A DNA stretch of 17,619 bases, taken from contig VBQB01000112.1 of the NCBI GenBank assembly GCA_005887855.1, positions 1 to 17,619 of the forward strand, given 5' to 3'. The notes beneath the pieces were generated by a model. The model had not been told where the DNA came from. It ran no database searches and saw only the letters and a list, made by a program, of their open reading frames with translations. The DNA comes from Verrucomicrobiota bacterium. GTDB taxonomy: Bacteria; Verrucomicrobiota; Verrucomicrobiae; Chthoniobacterales; UBA10450. Below are positions 15,191-17,619 of the stretch, piece by piece; the stretch's first letter is position 1; every line of letters starts with the position of its first letter. The translations under genes were made by a program, and so were the position numbers.

Positions 15191-15546
15191 CTTTCCGGAA
15201 AACTCCGTTCCGACGCGCGCTAATACGCTGGTATCGCAAAAGCGGCCGCAGCCTGCCTTGGCGCGATACCCGTGATCCATACGCCATCCTCGTCTCCGAG
15301 GTCATGCTACAGCAAACCCAGGTCGCCACCGTGCTCTCTTATTATTATGAGTGGTTGCATCGATTTCCAGACTTCGCGGCCCTGGCGCGCGCGCCGGAAT
15401 CCAGCGTTCTTCATGCCTGGCAAGGACTGGGTTATTACGCACGAGCGCGAAACCTTCGGGCCGCAGCGAAACTGGTGATAGAGCAATACCGCGGCCGTTT
15501 TCCGCGCGACCTCGGGCAGATAAGGGAATTCCCCGGCATTTGTTGA
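15187..15546 (+). pseudogene. mutY: mutY N-terminal fragment (A/G-specific adenine glycosylase)
   Basis: MutY removes adenine mispaired with 8-oxoguanine. This fragment, from GTG 15187 (AFRKTPFRRALIRWYRKSG; an ATG at 15115 is an alternative start), contains LPWRDTRDPYAILVSEVMLQQTQVATVL with the catalytic Glu of the SEVMLQQTQ motif and the WQGLGYYARARNLRAAA helix. It runs to FPGI, the first half of the helix-hairpin-helix. It then stops at TGA 15544. The expected continuation (G-x-YTA... to the catalytic-Asp strand, about 20 residues) is missing, and the rest of the protein resumes one base later in another frame at 15542. The gene is disrupted as read here; an assembly or base-call error could account for the extra base but not for the missing residues. 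Confidence 0.85.
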
Positions 15547-16144
15547 GGCTAACACTGCTCGCGTCTTGGCGCGCCTTTTTAATTTGCAGACGCCAACCGA
15601 TCGAACTGCTGGCCGAGACGTGCTCTGGGAACGCGCGGCCGCGCTTGTTTCGAAGCGTCTCCCCCGCATTTACAATTCCGCGCTGACGGACCTCGGCGCG
15701 CTCATCTGTCTGCCGCGCCGACCAAAATGTGGGATTTGTCCGGTTAAAAAATTCTGCCGCGCAAAAAACCCGGAGAGTCTCCCAATCAAGCAGGCTCGTC
15801 TCCCAACAAGGCAACTCATCGAGACCCACGCATTTATCATTAAACAAAAGAGGATTCTGCTTCAGCAAGCGCATCATCGTTGGCGCGGGATGTGGATTTT
15901 GCCGTCTTTACAAAGAAGACCGGCGAACCAACGCCCGGTGTATAAGTCGATCTTTCCTTTCACAAACCATCGCATCGCGTTGAACATTTACGCTCGGCGC
16001 TCGTGTAAGATCGACAAGCACTTCAACCGTTGGATCAAAATCGAATCACTTGACTCAATTCCGATTCCGTCACCGCACCGGCGTGCGGTGCGGCAGCTTC
16101 TCACCGAAATGCGAGCAGCACCGCCACGCCCGCGCTTGTTGTGA
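15542..16144 (+). pseudogene. mutY: mutY C-terminal fragment (FeS cluster and NUDIX-like domain)
   Basis: The frame resumes at 15542 with VEANTARVLARLFNLQTP, aligning to the strand-helix that carries the catalytic Asp of MutY (LDGNVKRVLAR in E. coli). Glu stands at the Asp position. Then come NSALTDLGALICLPRRPKCGICPVKKFCRA with the four cluster cysteines spaced C-x6-C-x2-C-x5-C, and a C-terminal NUDIX-like 8-oxoG-recognition domain (ETHAFIIKQKRILLQQAHHRWRGMWILPSL). The only ATG near the front is 15566, after the active-site strand and with no evident ribosome-binding site. Its last 44 nt overlap the permease gene on the opposite strand. Confidence 0.85.
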
Positions 16145-17342
16145 GAACCGTGATTGGGATGCCGAAGCGCGCATAATCCCAGAAACCGACTTCTAAGTGT
16201 TCGCGCACAGACTCGACCACGATCATGTTCGCCACCGATCCGACGATTGTGAGGTTGCCAGCAAAAGTTGTCGCTAGCGCGAGTACTTTCCACATTAACT
16301 CCGGTTCGGCAAAACGCTCGACCCAGTGACCCGCGACAAGTACAAACGGCACGTTCGAGAAAACATTTGACCCGGCCACAGAGAACCATGCGAGGTTCCA
16401 ACTCTGCGTCGTCACGTGCGATCCGAACACTGGTCGCAAGTGCGAATAAATTGTATCGGGCAAACCGGTATCGCTCAATCCATCAACAACGACAAACAGC
16501 GCCGCGAAAAATACGAGCAAGTGCCAATCGACCAGCTTGAGCACTTCATGCGTGTCTCGCCGCGCGAGAACCATCACGAGCGCTGCGCCTGCGAGTGCCG
16601 TCCATGCCAGGTTCAACCCAACGACGAATCCGGCGAAGATCGACACAAATACAATGCAGACGATCGCAAACAAACCGCTATCGAGCTTCGGGATGGTGTG
16701 AGGTGTTCGCTGGATCACCGCTTTCCGCAGGATCTTTCGAAAACCGAAACGCAAAATCACGAAATTGATCGCGAGTCCGACCAGCGCCACCGGCACCAGC
16801 GCGCGGGCAAATTCCGAAAACGGAATGCGAGAGAAATGCCCAATAATCATGTTTTGCGGATTACCCACCAGCGTGGCCACGCTGCCGATGTTCGCGCTAG
16901 TGGCGAGCGCGATAAGATACGGCAGCAACGGCAACTTTCCGCGACGGATGACGGCGATAACAAGTGGCGTCAGCATTAAGCAGATCGTGTCGTTGACGAG
17001 CAAGGCCGAGAGAATTCCCGACGTGAGTATGAGATACAGTAGCAGCCGCTCTGGACTGCGGGAGAATCCCAGGACAACGTCAGCGGCCCATTCGAAAAAG
17101 TGTGCCAGATAAAGATATGCGGAGATGAGCATCATCGCGAGCAACAGCACGATCGTGTCGTAGTTCACCGCGCGATAGGCGCGCTCGGGGGTCATCACCC
17201 CGGTTGAGACCATCAAGACTGCGCCAAGCAGGGCAGCGGCAGGGCGATTCAACGGCAGGATTTTGAGTTGCCGGCCACTGATAAGAATGTAGGTGATCGC
17301 GAAGATTATCGTTGCGACAAGCTCCTTTTCCCAGTGACTCAC
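16101..17342 (-). CDS. ArsB/NhaD-superfamily ion transporter (permease)
   Basis: A 413-residue inner-membrane protein with about 11 hydrophobic segments. Two related re-entrant signatures are seen: [12 protein letters not shown] (about 117-128) with [17 protein letters not shown] (148-164), and in the second half [12 protein letters not shown] with [14 protein letters not shown]. This twofold pattern is typical of the ArsB/NhaD/citrate-type ion-transporter superfamily. GNPQN resembles the arsenite-permease and NhaD subgroups, but arsenite, sodium/proton and dicarboxylate transport cannot be told apart here. No ars regulator or reductase gene is adjacent, which weakens an arsenic role. The start is GTG 17342 ([13 protein letters not shown]). 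Its 3' end overlaps the mutY tail by 44 nt, tail to tail. Confidence 0.88.
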   Translation of the reverse strand: MSHWEKELVATIIFAITYILISGRQLKILPLNRPAAALLGAVLMVSTGVMTPERAYRAVNYDTIVLLLAMMLISAYLYLAHFFEWAADVVLGFSRSPERLLLYLILTSGILSALLVNDTICLMLTPLVIAVIRRGKLPLLPYLIALATSANIGSVATLVGNPQNMIIGHFSRIPFSEFARALVPVALVGLAINFVILRFGFRKILRKAVIQRTPHTIPKLDSGLFAIVCIVFVSIFAGFVVGLNLAWTALAGAALVMVLARRDTHEVLKLVDWHLLVFFAALFVVVDGLSDTGLPDTIYSHLRPVFGSHVTTQSWNLAWFSVAGSNVFSNVPFVLVAGHWVERFAEPELMWKVLALATTFAGNLTIVGSVANMIVVESVREHLEVGFWDYARFGIPITVLTTSAGVAVLLAFR

Positions 17343-17494
17343 AGCGCGTGCATAGCGGACGACATGTTGCTTTTCAACGAGCAGAAATTTCTTTGCGGAG
17401 CTCGGCTGGAGTGCATAGCCTGTCCAATCATGGTCGACTGCTGCCCACTGCGCGCGGCTCTGTCTGCGGATCTAATGATAAGGCACCCTGAAAT
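17343..17494. promoter_or_regulatory. divergent region between permease and yicC
   Basis: 152 nt separate the permease start (minus) and the YicC start (plus), so promoters for both are expected. TAATGAT near 17474-17480 could be part of a -10 element for yicC; no paired -35 was recognised. A 65-residue open frame on the minus strand here has no coding character. Confidence 0.3.
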
Positions 17495-17619
17495 ATGAGG
17501 AGCATGACCGGTTACGGCCGTGCCGACATCGATCACGGCGGGACAAAATTTAGTGTCGAGCTCAATTCGGTGAACCGGAAGCAGAGCGATATCGTGATCA
17601 ATCTGCCACGCGATCTGGC
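17495..17619 (+). CDS. yicC: YicC-family protein (5' part only)
   Basis: The window ends 41 codons into this gene. The N-terminus MRSMTGYGRADID followed by VELNSVNRKQSDIVINLPRDL is the hallmark of the YicC family, a conserved bacterial protein linked in recent work to endoribonuclease activity and stationary-phase survival. The family normally has about 290 residues, so most of it is outside. The ATG at 17495 matches the common MxSMTGxG start; a second ATG three codons in (17504) is less likely. Confidence 0.9.
   Translation, partial: MRSMTGYGRADIDHGGTKFSVELNSVNRKQSDIVINLPRDL

Noticed and set aside
15096..15329. N-terminal extension of RNase HIII
   Set aside because: It lies antisense to the conserved N-terminal part of MutY and has no RNase HIII similarity; the family N-terminus begins after GTG 15095.
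1..17619. CRISPR array, tRNA or rRNA, prophage, toxin-antitoxin or defence genes
   Set aside because: No regularly spaced repeats, cloverleaf-like intergenic segments, integrase, transposase or known defence domains were recognised in any frame.

Overview
The window is a dense stretch of ordinary bacterial chromosome. It most resembles a Verrucomicrobiota genome of the soil Spartobacteria/Chthoniobacterales type (inference, without any search). Reasons: an E1-alpha/E1-beta/E2 pyruvate dehydrogenase cluster next to rpsT, a two-membrane-helix protein next to a dGTPase-like gene, frequent GTG starts with weak Shine-Dalgarno sequences, and short dispersed-looking intergenic repeats (tandem GTTGAA octamers, a TGTGTTAATCTGTGG-like repeat, a TAGCGCACGCGTCTCGCG inverted repeat). 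No tRNA, rRNA, CRISPR, transposase or phage gene was seen, and no gene-free stretch exceeds 300 bases.

Layout. Positions 1-1546 (minus): a dGTPase-like HD hydrolase cut by the window edge, preceded by a small membrane protein. 1588-3280 (plus): a SAM O-methyltransferase and a DUF1232/YkvA protein, separated by a 148-bp inverted-repeat element that supplies the methyltransferase stop codon. 3338-7328 (minus): a probable operon of a DUF6580-like membrane protein, pdhA, pdhB and pdhC. The first three genes are linked by GTGA start/stop overlaps; E3 is not in the window. 7421-10083 (minus): rpsT, an L,D-transpeptidase and a cellulose-synthase-like family 2 glycosyltransferase, the last two forming a cell-envelope pair. 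10186-13554 (plus): an unrecognised exported protein followed by a hybrid sensor histidine kinase whose frame is broken inside the periplasmic sensor domain. 13574-15095 (minus): an HU/IHF-type DNA-binding protein and RNase HIII. 15187-16144 (plus): a broken mutY. 16101-17342 (minus): an ArsB/NhaD-type permease overlapping the mutY tail. 17495-end (plus): the start of a YicC-family gene.

Working together. The PDH subunits form the alpha/beta heterodimer type of complex that converts pyruvate to acetyl-CoA. The E2 has an unusually long Lys/Glu-rich linker encoded by a purine-rich tract. The glycosyltransferase and L,D-transpeptidase point to polysaccharide and peptidoglycan work. The exported protein and kinase may form a sensing unit.

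I did not find a convincing new defence or mobile system. The observations most worth checking are: the two gene disruptions (kinase and mutY) within about 4 kb, each looking like a short internal deletion plus a frame change; a strong ribosome-binding site and ATG exactly at the kinase disruption; Glu in place of the catalytic Asp in MutY; and the repeat elements placed at gene starts and ends.
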